Positions 25,514 through 34,006 of a stretch of 64,000 bases of DNA are shown here, piece after piece. Made by a program: the position numbers and the translations under genes. The stretch's first letter is position 1; each line of letters opens with the position of its first letter. The notes under the pieces were generated by a model that had not been told where the DNA came from, did no database searches, and was given only the letters and a program-made list of their open reading frames with translations. The DNA is from JAXGMQ01 sp040768585. GTDB taxonomy: Bacteria; Caldisericota; Caldisericia; JAAYUI01. Location: contig JAXGMQ010000001.1 of assembly GCA_040768585.1 (NCBI GenBank), positions 186,001 to 250,000 on the forward strand. The letters run 5' to 3'.

Positions 25514-28462
25514 CTAGTAGGAGACTCGCTCCATGTTGATGATTTTTGTTTCAGCTTCGTACTCAACCGTGCAACCAAGATTCTCTGCGACAAATCGAAG
25601 TGGGACAAATGTTCTACCAGCAACAATCTCAGGCGCTGCATCGAGTTTCACTGTTTCGTTGTTCACAATCGCAATATCGGAACCAATTCTCATCAGGATA
25701 TATGTCTCTCCAAGCCCGTCATCGAGTGTTACAACAACACTTCTATCCTCTGGTATCCACTCGACAGTAGCTCCGAATCCCTGAGAGATAGCCCTAATTG
25801 GAACCATTGTTCTGCTGTTTTTAATGTAGGGCGGTGCTTCAAGTGGAGGAGTCAGCTGCTCATCAACGATAACAACGTTATTGCCTATCTGCATTGAGAT
25901 TGTGGTCTTGTGCCAAACAATCAGCTCGAAGTCCATCTCTGTCGAATTACCCGCCTTGTCCATGGCAACAACATGAATCTTGTTGATACCCTTCTTCATC
26001 GGTAATTCTGCCTGGAAGTAGTCGTTGATGACTGTCGCTTCAACCTGACCAACTCTTACTCTTGAGCCTGGTTCAACAGAACCCTTGATTGTAGCAAAAT
26101 CTACGTCGATGAGTTTTTCCATATCGTCAAGTAAAATGTTTGGTGGGATATCATCAAGCTCGATTGTGATGACCTTCAAAGTCTCGTTGCCAGCCTTGTC
26201 CTTAGCAACCACCTTTATCTCATTAACACCAGTCTCAAGCTTTATCTTTACCATGAAGTTGCCATTTCCATCAACAACGGCTGATGTGCCGTTCGCAGCA
26301 ACAACAGCGCCCGGTTCGGTTGTTCCTTGGACTATGAGAACATCATCGCGAGTGAGTTTTGGTGTCTCGTCGAGTGTAAGCTCTGGAGGGGTTGAATCGC
26401 CTGAGATCGAGTGTTTGACCTCATCGTCAAGATACCCCTGCTTCGATGCAGTGATTGTGATTGTCGCATTCTCGGCAAACTCACAGGAGATTACAGCGAT
26501 TCCCTGGCTATCTGTGATTGCGCTCTTTTCAACGCCACCGCCTGAAAGGGTGACAAGAACATCTGGAACTGGCTTTTTTGTGCCCGTTTCATGACAAAAA
26601 ATCTCAGCCTCGACAATCTTTCCAGCTGCAGGTTGCTCAGACCAGGTAACCTCGATTTCAAGTCCCTTGATACTATCAAGGAAAAGAACCTCTTCGATAT
26701 AGTAGTCCCTGGGTGAACCGACAAGACCATTGTAGTACCATGTATTCTCGGCTCTGTAAACGAGCTCTATCACCTCAGCTCCGACACCAGTGGGGGTAAA
26801 GTAAACATTGGCTTCAGTTGTGTCATACTGCTCATTTCTCTCAAGTCTTCCGTAGATTGCTGTCTCACTCTGGTTTCCCTGCAATCCCACCTGACCCTTG
26901 GTCATGATTGGAAGGTCTCTGTAGTCAGCTGGAGCGGCAAGGGCAATGATGTGATTTTCTTTGGCGTAAACCAAATCATAGAGCTCTGTATCAAGAAGTG
27001 ACTTGTCAATCTCTTCCCTTGTTGCTGCCCAAAGGAGTTGGAACTGTGGAGGCGCAATCTGGGCAACATTGTCCGGGATGGCGTCAAAGTCGAGGTAGTA
27101 AATCCAATCTCCTCTGTATCTTGAGGTTATATACTCGGGCGACCTCTCGTCTGTCGGAGGTCTTCCCGCCACATCCATATCGCCAAAGTAGTTGTTTCCA
27201 ACGAGTCCACCAACATAGCAGGCGTCCTCGGCAAAGATGTAGAAAGAGGTTCGACCGGAGGAGTCGAGATTCAAGCTGTCTCTATAGTCAATTTTCTTGT
27301 CGTCGTTGAAGTCCGACATCACCATTCCACCAAACTTTGGACTGTTGTAAATCGCTCCCAGACCCCAACCACCATGAAGAGCCGGTGGCAGGTCAAAGAA
27401 TGGATGGGTTGAGAATTCTCCGTCGTTATAGCGGTAGTTTGTGGTGTTGTAATATGTCAGATAGTTTGTCCAGGTGTTTCCATTTATATCATAGACAACC
27501 TGCGGGCCAAAGGCGTGCAACTCCCTATTGTCCCACTCCAGGATGCCATTGTTATCAAGATCAAGCCCGATATGGAGGTGATACCTATCTCTGATTGACT
27601 CGATTGCATAGATTCCACCTGTGCCATAGAAGTTGTCAACAACCACTTCAACTGGGTCAGGCACCCACTCGAAGTTGGCAGGACGTGTGGTGAACGGTGT
27701 GAATCTCGCTGTGCGCTTGATTCCTGTGCAAAGGCTGACACCCTCGGTCACACCTGTAATGATGTTACCCATCGCGTCTCTGACTGTGACCGTCACGTTG
27801 TAAATCCTGTTGTCGAGTGCTGTCATTATGAAATCAGGATCTCCAGGCGAATCAAACGTTTTCATCTCAGGGTCTGCGGTGTTTACAATCGAGTAATCAA
27901 CAACCGGAGATTTGACTCTTATCCTTACAGAACCAGCTTTCTTGCGGTCTGGAGTGTGGGCTGAAATATAGAACTCTCCAGCATCATTGGCGACAAATCC
28001 CTTGAAGATATAAATACCCTCTGGCGCTCTGGAGAAGTCAATATCAATCATATCTTTTCCGAACAGAGTCTCATTACAGACCTCTGTGCTGTCGTCATCA
28101 TGGAGGTCAGTTCTCGTCCAATAATACTGGGGCAGCTTTGCATCCCTTCCAAAATAGGACACATCGTCTGGATGTGGATCCTTAAAGAGCATGTTCCAAA
28201 CGTCGTCGTGTTTTATGTAGTCTCCATTACTCGACTTCGTCAGGTCAACTGGCGCACCGTTTGTGTCCGTGATTGTGATTGTGAGCGGTAACTCCGGGTC
28301 AGTGAGCTCTGAAACAACACCGGCTGTTAAAACCGTTGGGGATACCGTCATAATGAGCGATTGTCCAGTGGCTTCGACATTATGGACTCCACCTGGCAAT
28401 GGCAGAACAGGCAACATAAGAACTACAAGAACAAGTGATAGAGCAAATCTATTCATTTTCAT
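25514..28462 (-). CDS. Large secreted surface protein with Ig-like and copper-amine-oxidase-N-like domains
   Basis: 982 aa with a signal peptide (about 1-32); GGAGG lies 6 nt before ATG 28462. Residues 35-600 are beta-rich and unrecognised, with Asp-rich calcium-like loops (DLDNNGILEWDN, SDFNDDKKIDYRDS) reminiscent of dockerin or EF-hand loops. A CarboxypepD_reg-like domain is near 600-685 and two glucodextranase-B-like domains near 690-855 (each with VxVxxLxxGxNxIxVVAxDKAGN). A C-terminal copper-amine-oxidase-N-like pair follows (VPIRAISQGFGATVEW, VPLRFVAENLGCTVEY). No catalytic centre is seen. It ends 128 nt before the C25 peptidase gene, which has its own promoter. Confidence 0.8.
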   Translation of the reverse strand: MKMNRFALSLVLVVLMLPVLPLPGGVHNVEATGQSLIMTVSPTVLTAGVVSELTDPELPLTITITDTNGAPVDLTKSSNGDYIKHDDVWNMLFKDPHPDDVSYFGRDAKLPQYYWTRTDLHDDDSTEVCNETLFGKDMIDIDFSRAPEGIYIFKGFVANDAGEFYISAHTPDRKKAGSVRIRVKSPVVDYSIVNTADPEMKTFDSPGDPDFIMTALDNRIYNVTVTVRDAMGNIITGVTEGVSLCTGIKRTARFTPFTTRPANFEWVPDPVEVVVDNFYGTGGIYAIESIRDRYHLHIGLDLDNNGILEWDNRELHAFGPQVVYDINGNTWTNYLTYYNTTNYRYNDGEFSTHPFFDLPPALHGGWGLGAIYNSPKFGGMVMSDFNDDKKIDYRDSLNLDSSGRTSFYIFAEDACYVGGLVGNNYFGDMDVAGRPPTDERSPEYITSRYRGDWIYYLDFDAIPDNVAQIAPPQFQLLWAATREEIDKSLLDTELYDLVYAKENHIIALAAPADYRDLPIMTKGQVGLQGNQSETAIYGRLERNEQYDTTEANVYFTPTGVGAEVIELVYRAENTWYYNGLVGSPRDYYIEEVLFLDSIKGLEIEVTWSEQPAAGKIVEAEIFCHETGTKKPVPDVLVTLSGGGVEKSAITDSQGIAVISCEFAENATITITASKQGYLDDEVKHSISGDSTPPELTLDETPKLTRDDVLIVQGTTEPGAVVAANGTSAVVDGNGNFMVKIKLETGVNEIKVVAKDKAGNETLKVITIELDDIPPNILLDDMEKLIDVDFATIKGSVEPGSRVRVGQVEATVINDYFQAELPMKKGINKIHVVAMDKAGNSTEMDFELIVWHKTTISMQIGNNVVIVDEQLTPPLEAPPYIKNSRTMVPIRAISQGFGATVEWIPEDRSVVVTLDDGLGETYILMRIGSDIAIVNNETVKLDAAPEIVAGRTFVPLRFVAENLGCTVEYEAETKIINMERVSY

Positions 28463-28560
28463 TCACAACCTCCGTAGAAGCGAGTGTCTTTAATGAGAAT
28501 ACATTCAATAATTCTCAAAAGTTCATAGACTATTTAATGATACAGAACATCGGAGGAAAA

Positions 28561-29271
28561 ATGGAAAATATAGGACATGATTTCATAAGGTTGACATCGT
28601 ACACAAGAGGAATGGACTCAGTTAATGAGATAAATGAGCAGGGAGCTCCAGAACCGAAAACATCTGGTAATATTGTAATGTTACCAAAACCCCAAACTGA
28701 TTCTGATCTCTCCGTTCTCATCACATCAAGACGGAGCAAGAGGGCATTTGATGATTCGGAGATGCCGTTTGATGACCTATCTAAAATCCTATTTCTGACG
28801 CAAGGAGTCACAAAAACTGCCGGAGACAGGCAATTTCGAGCAGTTGCGTCAGCCGGCAACGGACACCCCTTCAACAACTACATCCTAGTCAACAGAGTGA
28901 AAGGACTGCGAAACGGCTTGTATTTCTACAACCACAGCAGCCACAGTCTAGATTTGATGAAGGATGGTGAGTTATCAGAAGAGCTAACAAAGGCTTGCCT
29001 TGGGCAAAAAATGATCAACACATGCCAGGTGGTCTACATCCAGACCGCTGTTACAAGCAGAACAACCTCCAGATACAACGAACGAGGATACAGATATATA
29101 TTCCTTGATGCTGGACACATCGGTGCTCAGACGCAACTTGTCTGCCAGGAACTCGGATATGGTTCATGCAACATCGGGGCATTCCTTGACGACGAAGTGG
29201 CAGATTTTCTTGGAGTCAAACCACCGCATGAGATACCGGTATATATGACAGTTATCGGGAAACCTGTATAG
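28561..29271 (+). CDS. SagB-type nitroreductase-family protein
   Basis: 236 aa. FMN-dependent nitroreductase fold: N-terminal RLTSYTRG, then SRRSKRAFDDSEMPFDDLSKILF (split: SRRSKRAF and MPFDDLSKILFLTQG), and the C-terminal LGYGSCNIGAF flavin-binding segment. The SxTRG and RRSxR patterns fit the SagB/ThcOx subgroup, which oxidises azolines in peptide natural products, though many stand-alone members have other roles. No cyclodehydratase or precursor peptide is near. ATG 28561 is chosen for GGAGG 4 nt upstream; the frame extends to 28435 but overlaps the divergent gene. Confidence 0.85.
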   Translation: MENIGHDFIRLTSYTRGMDSVNEINEQGAPEPKTSGNIVMLPKPQTDSDLSVLITSRRSKRAFDDSEMPFDDLSKILFLTQGVTKTAGDRQFRAVASAGNGHPFNNYILVNRVKGLRNGLYFYNHSSHSLDLMKDGELSEELTKACLGQKMINTCQVVYIQTAVTSRTTSRYNERGYRYIFLDAGHIGAQTQLVCQELGYGSCNIGAFLDDEVADFLGVKPPHEIPVYMTVIGKPV

Positions 29272-29314
29272 CAATTGCCTCAATAGAATCTCAGCAGGTT
29301 ATCCAGGAGGATGT

Positions 29315-29346
29315 TAGTGGCACAGCCTTTATATGCTGTGCCACTA
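29315..29346 (+). repeat. Perfect 12-bp inverted repeat
   Basis: TAGTGGCACAGC (29315-29326) pairs with GCTGTGCCACTA (29335-29346) around an 8-nt loop (CTTTATAT). It lies 44 nt after the nitroreductase gene and has no T-run, so it may be a factor-dependent terminator or an mRNA-protecting hairpin. Confidence 0.6.
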
Positions 29347-29655
29347 CTGGATGTGCAAACATCATTCAATAGTATTCTCACTGAGTGAAGTTCAGTTCAT
29401 TGGAGGGATGCAGCACTAGAGTATCAAAATGCCAAGGACATATTCTCTGTGCTTAGTCTATGCCACGAGTTCGGTTATGGAAACATAAAACTAGAAAGAG
29501 AAATACTAATCAAAAGCCTTCACCGATATCTATATACTTTCTGGGAATCAAGGCAGAGTTTTATGCAGGAACCGCATTAGAAAGGGACTGGATACGAATA
29601 CCTAAACGCAATATCTAGCGAGAATCAGTCTTTCACCAACAATATGAAAAACTAA
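29317..29655 (+). pseudogene. Decayed small gene with two in-frame stops
   Basis: AGGAGG (29305-29310) lies 6 nt before GTG 29317. The frame then reads for 112 codons to TAA 29653, interrupted by TGA at 29386 and TAG at 29578. The middle section (for example NAKDIFSVLSLCHEFGYGN and EILIKSLHRYLYTFWESRQS) looks like a helical protein. No family is recognised. This fills the 390-base space between the nitroreductase and mglA. Because the second stop is TAG, selenocysteine alone cannot rescue the frame, so decay is the simplest reading. Confidence 0.45.
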
Positions 29656-29661
29656 TCACTA

Positions 29662-30243
29662 TTAATGGATTCTTGCAACCGCCAGTTTTGTGATGTGCTT
29701 GAGGGTCTCTTTGACGCCCTGGCAATTTATCGCAATCGCTTCATAAGCAGGATATCGAGCTTCTGGGTTGAGGGCTTCCTGCAATCTGTCGATTGAGACA
29801 GCGTCTGGCATATCCCTCTTGTTATACTGGATAATCAGTGGCACTTTCTCAAGATCGAGACCATATTCCCTGAGGTTGTCGGTCATGTCTTCGAAGCTGT
29901 CGATGTTGGCTTCAAACTTGTCCGGATCGGAGTCGGCTACAAAGACAACCGCATCAACCGACTTTAGAATTGATTTTCTGGTGAGTCCGTAGATAGCTTG
30001 CCCAGGCACTGTGTAAACACCGAGTCGCAACTTGAACCCTCTCACTGTGCCAAGATCAAGCGGGAGGAAGTCAAAAAACAGGGTTCTCTCTGTGGCGGTC
30101 GCAATTGAGGTGAATTTCCCCTTGACCTCCTCAGGAACCTGGTCATAAATCACTTGCAGGTTTGTCGTCTTGCCTGACAGGGCTGGGCCATAGTAAACAA
30201 TCTTGACGTTTATCTCTTTGGTTGCGAAGTTAACGAGTGCCAT
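29662..30243 (-). CDS. mglA: MglA-type Ras-like GTPase
   Basis: 193 aa. Polarity-switch GTPase that, in its GTP form, marks the leading pole in gliding and twitching bacteria. P-loop GPALSGKTT (19-27), TVPGQ (78-82) in place of the DxxGQ of eukaryotic Ras, as in MglA, and NKRD (141-144) for guanine recognition. The N-terminal NFATKEINVKIVYYGPALSG is very typical of MglA. It lies 23 nt downstream of mglB, the usual order for a GTPase and its activating protein. Confidence 0.95.
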   Translation of the reverse strand: MALVNFATKEINVKIVYYGPALSGKTTNLQVIYDQVPEEVKGKFTSIATATERTLFFDFLPLDLGTVRGFKLRLGVYTVPGQAIYGLTRKSILKSVDAVVFVADSDPDKFEANIDSFEDMTDNLREYGLDLEKVPLIIQYNKRDMPDAVSIDRLQEALNPEARYPAYEAIAINCQGVKETLKHITKLAVARIH

Positions 30244-30266
30244 CTAGTCTCCTCACGGGTTGTGAT

Positions 30267-30743
30267 TTAAAGAATATTGTCCAGGTCAAGATCCTTGTCC
30301 AGGTCACCAGTGCTGAATTCGGAAGGTAATGCCTGCTGCATCCTCTCGACAACAGGTATGAGAGTGGTGCAAATCTTTTTTGCCCAGAACCTGATGGCGC
30401 CAATCGGAGCTCTGTTATCAAAAATCATGATAAGCAGAGACTCTTGTGTAAGAAGTGAAATATGGATGTTATTCTCTGAACCCTGGTGGAAGGTGATTGT
30501 GAATTCGTTTTCACCAATCTGCCTGGCAAGCTCATTTGTTGCCGCGTATACACCAGCGGAAAGAGCGGCGATGGCAGAGGCAGCCTGGCGGGTTGCCGGT
30601 CCATGCTTGCTAACCAACTGTCCAGACTTGTCAACCAGGAATATGTGTTTTGCCTGTGAATCAATGAGCGTCTTTGCGAGATACTCATCAATCTCTCTAA
30701 GTTCGTTCTCAGAAATAACCAGATTTGTCAGTTTTTCACCCAT
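30267..30743 (-). CDS. mglB: MglB-type Roadblock/LC7 GTPase-activating partner
   Basis: 158 aa. Roadblock/LC7 domain (about 14-130): NELREIDEYLAKTLIDS, HIFLVDKSGQLVSKHG, IAALSAGVYAATNELARQIG, and FTITFHQGSENNIHISLL. MglB dimers bind and activate MglA. The C-terminal tail is acidic and Leu/Asp-rich. ATG 30743 is preceded by AAGGAG at 6 nt; an in-frame upstream start at 30764 has none. Operon with mglA; a consensus promoter lies about 45 nt upstream. Confidence 0.92.
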   Translation of the reverse strand: MGEKLTNLVISENELREIDEYLAKTLIDSQAKHIFLVDKSGQLVSKHGPATRQAASAIAALSAGVYAATNELARQIGENEFTITFHQGSENNIHISLLTQESLLIMIFDNRAPIGAIRFWAKKICTTLIPVVERMQQALPSEFSTGDLDKDLDLDNIL

Positions 30744-30784
30744 CGTAAACTCCTTAAGGGTCAAGCAATTTGTTCTTGAGGGGA

Positions 30785-30813
30785 ATGATACCAGCCATCA
30801 CATTTACTGTCAA
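30785..30813 (-). promoter_or_regulatory. Sigma-70 promoter of mglBA
   Basis: Minus strand TTGACA (30808-30813) and TATCAT (30785-30790), spacer exactly 17 nt. Confidence 0.8.
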
Positions 30814-30882
30814 TTGAGTCAAACTTCAACAACAATTAAGCAGCATCTGGATTTCTTTACTGCAATAAACCTTTTAAAATTC

Positions 30883-30910
30883 TTGACTCAATACCAATGT
30901 TGGCTAAATT
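30883..30910 (+). promoter_or_regulatory. Sigma-70 promoter of the first redoxin lipoprotein gene
   Basis: TTGACT (30883-30888), 16-nt spacer, TAAATT (30905-30910), about 20 nt before a GGAGGAG ribosome-binding site. Confidence 0.65.
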
Positions 30911-30936
30911 GTAAAGTGTATGTGAAAGGAGGAGAG

Positions 30937-31671
30937 ATGCGTTTCTCTAAACTACTTGCTTTTGTTTTGATAATGGTTTTGGTTGGCTCGGTTGCACTTG
31001 TCGCCTGTGGTGGTGACAACGGAACACCAACAAACGGCGATAATGACACAGCTGTCGAGGACACAACAACACCTGACAACAACGGTGAAGTTACAGATGG
31101 CGGCGAAGAGGAAACAATCCTCACAGTCGAAGGTCTTGAGAGCAACGTTAAGCTCGAAATCGGCGACGAGATTCCAGACCTCGCGTTCAAGCTTCATCCA
31201 GTTTCCTGGGGTCTTGAATCCTCAATCTGGTCATACATGGAAGAGAATGAGGCAGAGGCTCTCGTTCTTGACTTCTGGGCAGTGTGGTGCGAGCCATGCA
31301 AAGAAGAGCTTCCACATCTTGAGGTTCTCCAGAGAAAGTTTGCTGACAAGGGACTTGTGGTGCTTGGCGCAACGATAGACCCATATGATGCAGAGGCTAC
31401 AATCTATGAGACTCTCCAGAATGATGGCAAGATGAGGAAGTCTTGGAAAGCTCTTAAAAACTACGAGATCACATCAGAGGAAGAGTATCTTGTGAACTTC
31501 GATGTTCCAGTTGATGGAGAGCGTGAGATGGCAAAGGCTCTTGGTGTTACTTCCATTCCAAGAACATTCCTTATCACCAAAGACCATAAGCTCTATTACC
31601 AGCACACTGGTTTTGACCTTGGTAAGGTTGCAGAACTTGAGGAGAAGGTCGCAGAGTTGCTTGGGGAGTAG
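30937..31671 (+). CDS. TlpA-like redoxin lipoprotein, copy 1
   Basis: 244 aa, lipobox VALVAC (Cys23), then an acidic Thr/Asn-rich linker (about 25-65). The redoxin domain has FWAVWCEPCKEELP, giving a CEPC active site, and TSIPRTFLITKDHKLYYQHT with the cis-Pro of thioredoxin folds. Probably a membrane-tethered outward-facing thiol oxidoreductase, for disulfide reduction or cytochrome c maturation. GGAGGAG precedes ATG 30937; a longer frame from 30277 overlaps mglB and is ignored. From 31216 on, the gene is almost identical to the next one. Confidence 0.9.
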   Translation: MRFSKLLAFVLIMVLVGSVALVACGGDNGTPTNGDNDTAVEDTTTPDNNGEVTDGGEEETILTVEGLESNVKLEIGDEIPDLAFKLHPVSWGLESSIWSYMEENEAEALVLDFWAVWCEPCKEELPHLEVLQRKFADKGLVVLGATIDPYDAEATIYETLQNDGKMRKSWKALKNYEITSEEEYLVNFDVPVDGEREMAKALGVTSIPRTFLITKDHKLYYQHTGFDLGKVAELEEKVAELLGE

Positions 31672-31679
31672 ACAGCAAA
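31216..31679 (+). repeat. Near-identical 464-bp tract, copy A (partner 32034-32497)
   Basis: By eye, 461 of 464 bases match copy B at a constant offset of 818, without gaps. The three differences are silent (TAT/TAC, ACT/ACA, GTC/GTT). Outside the tract, the N-terminal halves of the two genes are clearly diverged. Confidence 0.95.
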
Positions 31680-31705
31680 CCAGAACTTTCGATTAACCAC
31701 AAATC

Positions 31706-31741
31706 AAAGCGCAGCACTCCATTAGTGTGTTGCGCTTTTTT
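31706..31741 (+). terminator. Intrinsic terminator after redoxin copy 1
   Basis: AAAGCGCAGCAC pairs with GTGTTGCGCTTT (one G-T pair), followed by a T-run. It lies between the two redoxin genes, so the second is likely transcribed separately. Confidence 0.85.
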
Positions 31742-31826
31742 AATGCGTTTTCCATATGCCATATAGAAACACGTTAACCACATGTGATGTATGATGTATA
31801 AAAGAACGAAAAGGAGGATGGCAGAT

Positions 31827-32489
31827 ATGAGAACTTCAAGAGTAAACGTATTCATATCACTTCTGTTAATGGTTATTATGTTTGCAGCATTTGTTGGGTG
31901 TGGTGGTGATACCAATGGGAATGGCGACGGCGATGAGTTGGTCGTACCGGGACTCGATAGCAATGTGAAACTCAAGATTGGTGATGAAATTCCCGATTTG
32001 CCTTTCAAACTCCACCCGGTGTCGTGGGGACGAGAATCCTCAATCTGGTCATACATGGAAGAGAATGAGGCAGAGGCTCTCGTTCTTGACTTCTGGGCAG
32101 TGTGGTGCGAGCCATGCAAAGAAGAGCTTCCACATCTTGAGGTTCTCCAGAGAAAGTTTGCTGACAAGGGACTTGTGGTGCTTGGCGCAACGATAGACCC
32201 ATATGATGCAGAGGCTACAATCTATGAGACTCTCCAGAATGATGGCAAGATGAGGAAGTCTTGGAAAGCTCTTAAAAACTACGAGATCACATCAGAGGAA
32301 GAGTATCTTGTGAACTTCGATGTTCCAGTTGATGGAGAGCGTGAGATGGCAAAGGCTCTTGGTGTTACTTCCATTCCAAGAACATTCCTTATCACCAAAG
32401 ACCATAAGCTCTACTACCAGCACACAGGTTTTGACCTTGGTAAGGTTGCAGAACTTGAGGAGAAGGTTGCAGAGTTGCTTGGGGAGTAG
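31827..32489 (+). CDS. TlpA-like redoxin lipoprotein, copy 2
   Basis: 220 aa, lipobox FVGC, short Gly/Asn/Asp-rich linker. Then a redoxin domain identical in its last 150 or so residues to copy 1, including CEPC and the TSIPRT cis-Pro segment. AAGGAGG lies 9 nt before ATG 31827; ATG 31818 is too close to the ribosome-binding site. A weak promoter (TTAACC-17-TATAAA, 31774-31802) lies upstream. The distinct signal peptide and linker suggest the two products are targeted or spaced differently while the catalytic part is kept alike. Confidence 0.9.
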   Translation: MRTSRVNVFISLLLMVIMFAAFVGCGGDTNGNGDGDELVVPGLDSNVKLKIGDEIPDLPFKLHPVSWGRESSIWSYMEENEAEALVLDFWAVWCEPCKEELPHLEVLQRKFADKGLVVLGATIDPYDAEATIYETLQNDGKMRKSWKALKNYEITSEEEYLVNFDVPVDGEREMAKALGVTSIPRTFLITKDHKLYYQHTGFDLGKVAELEEKVAELLGE

Positions 32490-32497
32490 ACAGCAAA
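32034..32497 (+). repeat. Near-identical 464-bp tract, copy B (partner 31216-31679)
   Basis: See copy A. The tract begins sharply at the GAATCCTCAATC sequence inside the redoxin domain and ends 8 nt after the stop codon. Confidence 0.95.
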
Positions 32498-32521
32498 TAA
32501 AACTCATTCTTTCACAAAAGC

Positions 32522-32552
32522 AAAAAGCCCAGAACAATTCTGGGCTTTTTTA
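32522..32552. terminator. Bidirectional terminator between redoxin copy 2 and fabD
   Basis: AAAAAGCCCAGAA (32522-32534) pairs perfectly with TTCTGGGCTTTTT around a 3-nt loop. A-run on one side and T-run on the other serve both convergent genes. Confidence 0.92.
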
Positions 32553-32580
32553 TGTTAACAATCCGTTCTACCGGTGTTTC

Positions 32581-33480
32581 CTAGAAAATAGTCTCCACAT
32601 TCTCTGTTGTGAGATTTGGAACAATCCTGCCATTCAAACCAGAGAGAACATTCTTTGCTCCAACCTCCAGGAAGTAGTCAGCTCCATTTGCGGCAGCAAC
32701 AAGAATTGATTTTTCCCACAACACTGGGGAGTTTATCTGTTTAATAAGTTTCTCTTTAATCTCCGAAGCTTTCTGGGTTGGTGCCGCATCACAGTTTGCA
32801 ATGATTGGGAATTTCGCGTCAAATATTTCAGCGGAGTTGATGTCAGTCGCAAAGTCCTTGGCAACTGGGTTCATCATTGATGAGTGGAAAGGAGCAGACA
32901 CTGGGAGAAGCCGTGCCATCCTCGCTCCAGCCTCCTTGGCAAGAGTCATTGCCAGCTTGACAGCATCGACTTGACCGGAGACGACAATTTGCCCGCCCGA
33001 GTTGAAGTTTGCTGGTTCGCAGACTCCAACTTCTGAGGCTTTTTTGCAAACCTCTTCAACTTTTTCTTTTTCAAGGTTGATGATAGCGCCCATTGTTCCA
33101 GGGATTGAGGATGTTGCGTCCCTCATGAGCTCGCCGCGCCTGCGGACGAGTTTGAGCGCAGTCTCAAGACTCATAGCGCTAGCAGCATAGAGCGCGGAAT
33201 ATTCACCCAAGCTGTGACCAAGAGCCAACTCGCAATCGGTTCCCTTATCTCGTAGTACCTCAAGCCAGGCAGCGGACGTAGCAACGAGAGCTGGTTGTGT
33301 GTTTTCGGTTTGTGTGAGTTCCTCGATTGGCCCCTTTTCCACGAGACCCAACAAGTCAAAACCTAGAATCTCATTGGCTGATTTCAAAACGGTCATCGCC
33401 TTGGGGAAACCCTTGAGCTTTTCGAACATACCAACGTACTGCGAACCCTGACCAGGCATTAGAAATGTTTTAATTCCCAT
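32581..33480 (-). CDS. fabD: Malonyl-CoA:ACP transacylase
   Basis: 299 aa. Loads malonyl units onto ACP for fatty-acid synthesis. N-terminal FLMPGQGSQYVGM, the catalytic serine in ALGHSLGEYSAL, and the catalytic histidine in PVSAPFHSSMM. ATG 33480 has AAGGAG at 7 nt and gives the usual start; a longer frame to 33522 overlaps more of the sigma gene. It overlaps the sigma factor gene by 11 nt. No other fab gene is nearby. Confidence 0.95.
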   Translation of the reverse strand: MGIKTFLMPGQGSQYVGMFEKLKGFPKAMTVLKSANEILGFDLLGLVEKGPIEELTQTENTQPALVATSAAWLEVLRDKGTDCELALGHSLGEYSALYAASAMSLETALKLVRRRGELMRDATSSIPGTMGAIINLEKEKVEEVCKKASEVGVCEPANFNSGGQIVVSGQVDAVKLAMTLAKEAGARMARLLPVSAPFHSSMMNPVAKDFATDINSAEIFDAKFPIIANCDAAPTQKASEIKEKLIKQINSPVLWEKSILVAAANGADYFLEVGAKNVLSGLNGRIVPNLTTENVETIF

Positions 33481-34006
33481 CTTGATGCTCCTTAAGCAGT
33501 GTTTGAAATCTCTTCTTGGCACGGAACGCCCTGACTTTTGCCAGGTTTTCTGTTACACCAAGAAGCCTTGCAATATCTTTGAACGGTAGCTCATTTATCT
33601 CTCGAAGAACCAGGACGACTCTGTGTTGCTCTGGCATCATCGAAAGTATCTTAAGAGCTATTTTTTCCTCATCAGTCCTGAATACAACTTCCTGTGGATC
33701 GTCTGAATCTTCAATATCCTGCGGGGGTCTTCTCTTTTTTCTCTTAAGCTCTCTCAAACACGTGTTGACTGTGATTCTGTAAATCCAGGTTGAGAGCATC
33801 GACTGACCCTTGAATCTACCAATATTTAAAATCACCTTCAGAAACACTTCCTGAGTGATATCCATCGCATCTTCCCTGTTACCAAGGATGTAATAAGATT
33901 CGGTATAAACCTTGTCCTGGAATGCAGTGATTATCTCAACAAAAGCCTCTTCATCCCCTGCTTTTGCGCGTTTTATTATTTGCTGTTCATTCTCTAGCTT
34001 ACTCAT
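33470..34006 (-). CDS. ECF (sigma-70 family) RNA polymerase sigma factor
   Basis: 178 aa. Region 2 is seen in FVEIITAFQDKVYTESYYIL and EDAMDITQEVFLKV, with YRITVNTCLRELKRKKRRPP closing region 2.4. Region 4 is MMPEQHRVVLVLREINELPF and KDIARLLGVTENLAKVRAFRAKKRF. No region 3, hence the ECF class. No zinc-binding or ordinary anti-sigma gene is adjacent. The gene starts within the end of a 63-aa two-helix membrane protein, which could fill that role, but this is speculation. Two promoters of ECF type lie 2-4 kb away (35862 and 36624/37395). Confidence 0.95.
   Translation of the reverse strand: MSKLENEQQIIKRAKAGDEEAFVEIITAFQDKVYTESYYILGNREDAMDITQEVFLKVILNIGRFKGQSMLSTWIYRITVNTCLRELKRKKRRPPQDIEDSDDPQEVVFRTDEEKIALKILSMMPEQHRVVLVLREINELPFKDIARLLGVTENLAKVRAFRAKKRFQTLLKEHQDGN

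Noticed and set aside
29386..29580. TGA plus TAG in the 29317 frame as selenocysteine plus pyrrolysine
   Set aside because: No pyrrolysine machinery is visible and no hairpin suitable for SelB follows the TGA. Two different stop codons are better explained by decay.
30277..30936. N-terminal extension of redoxin copy 1 back to 30277
   Set aside because: It runs antisense through mglB and across a promoter; GGAGGAG and a lipoprotein signal mark ATG 30937.
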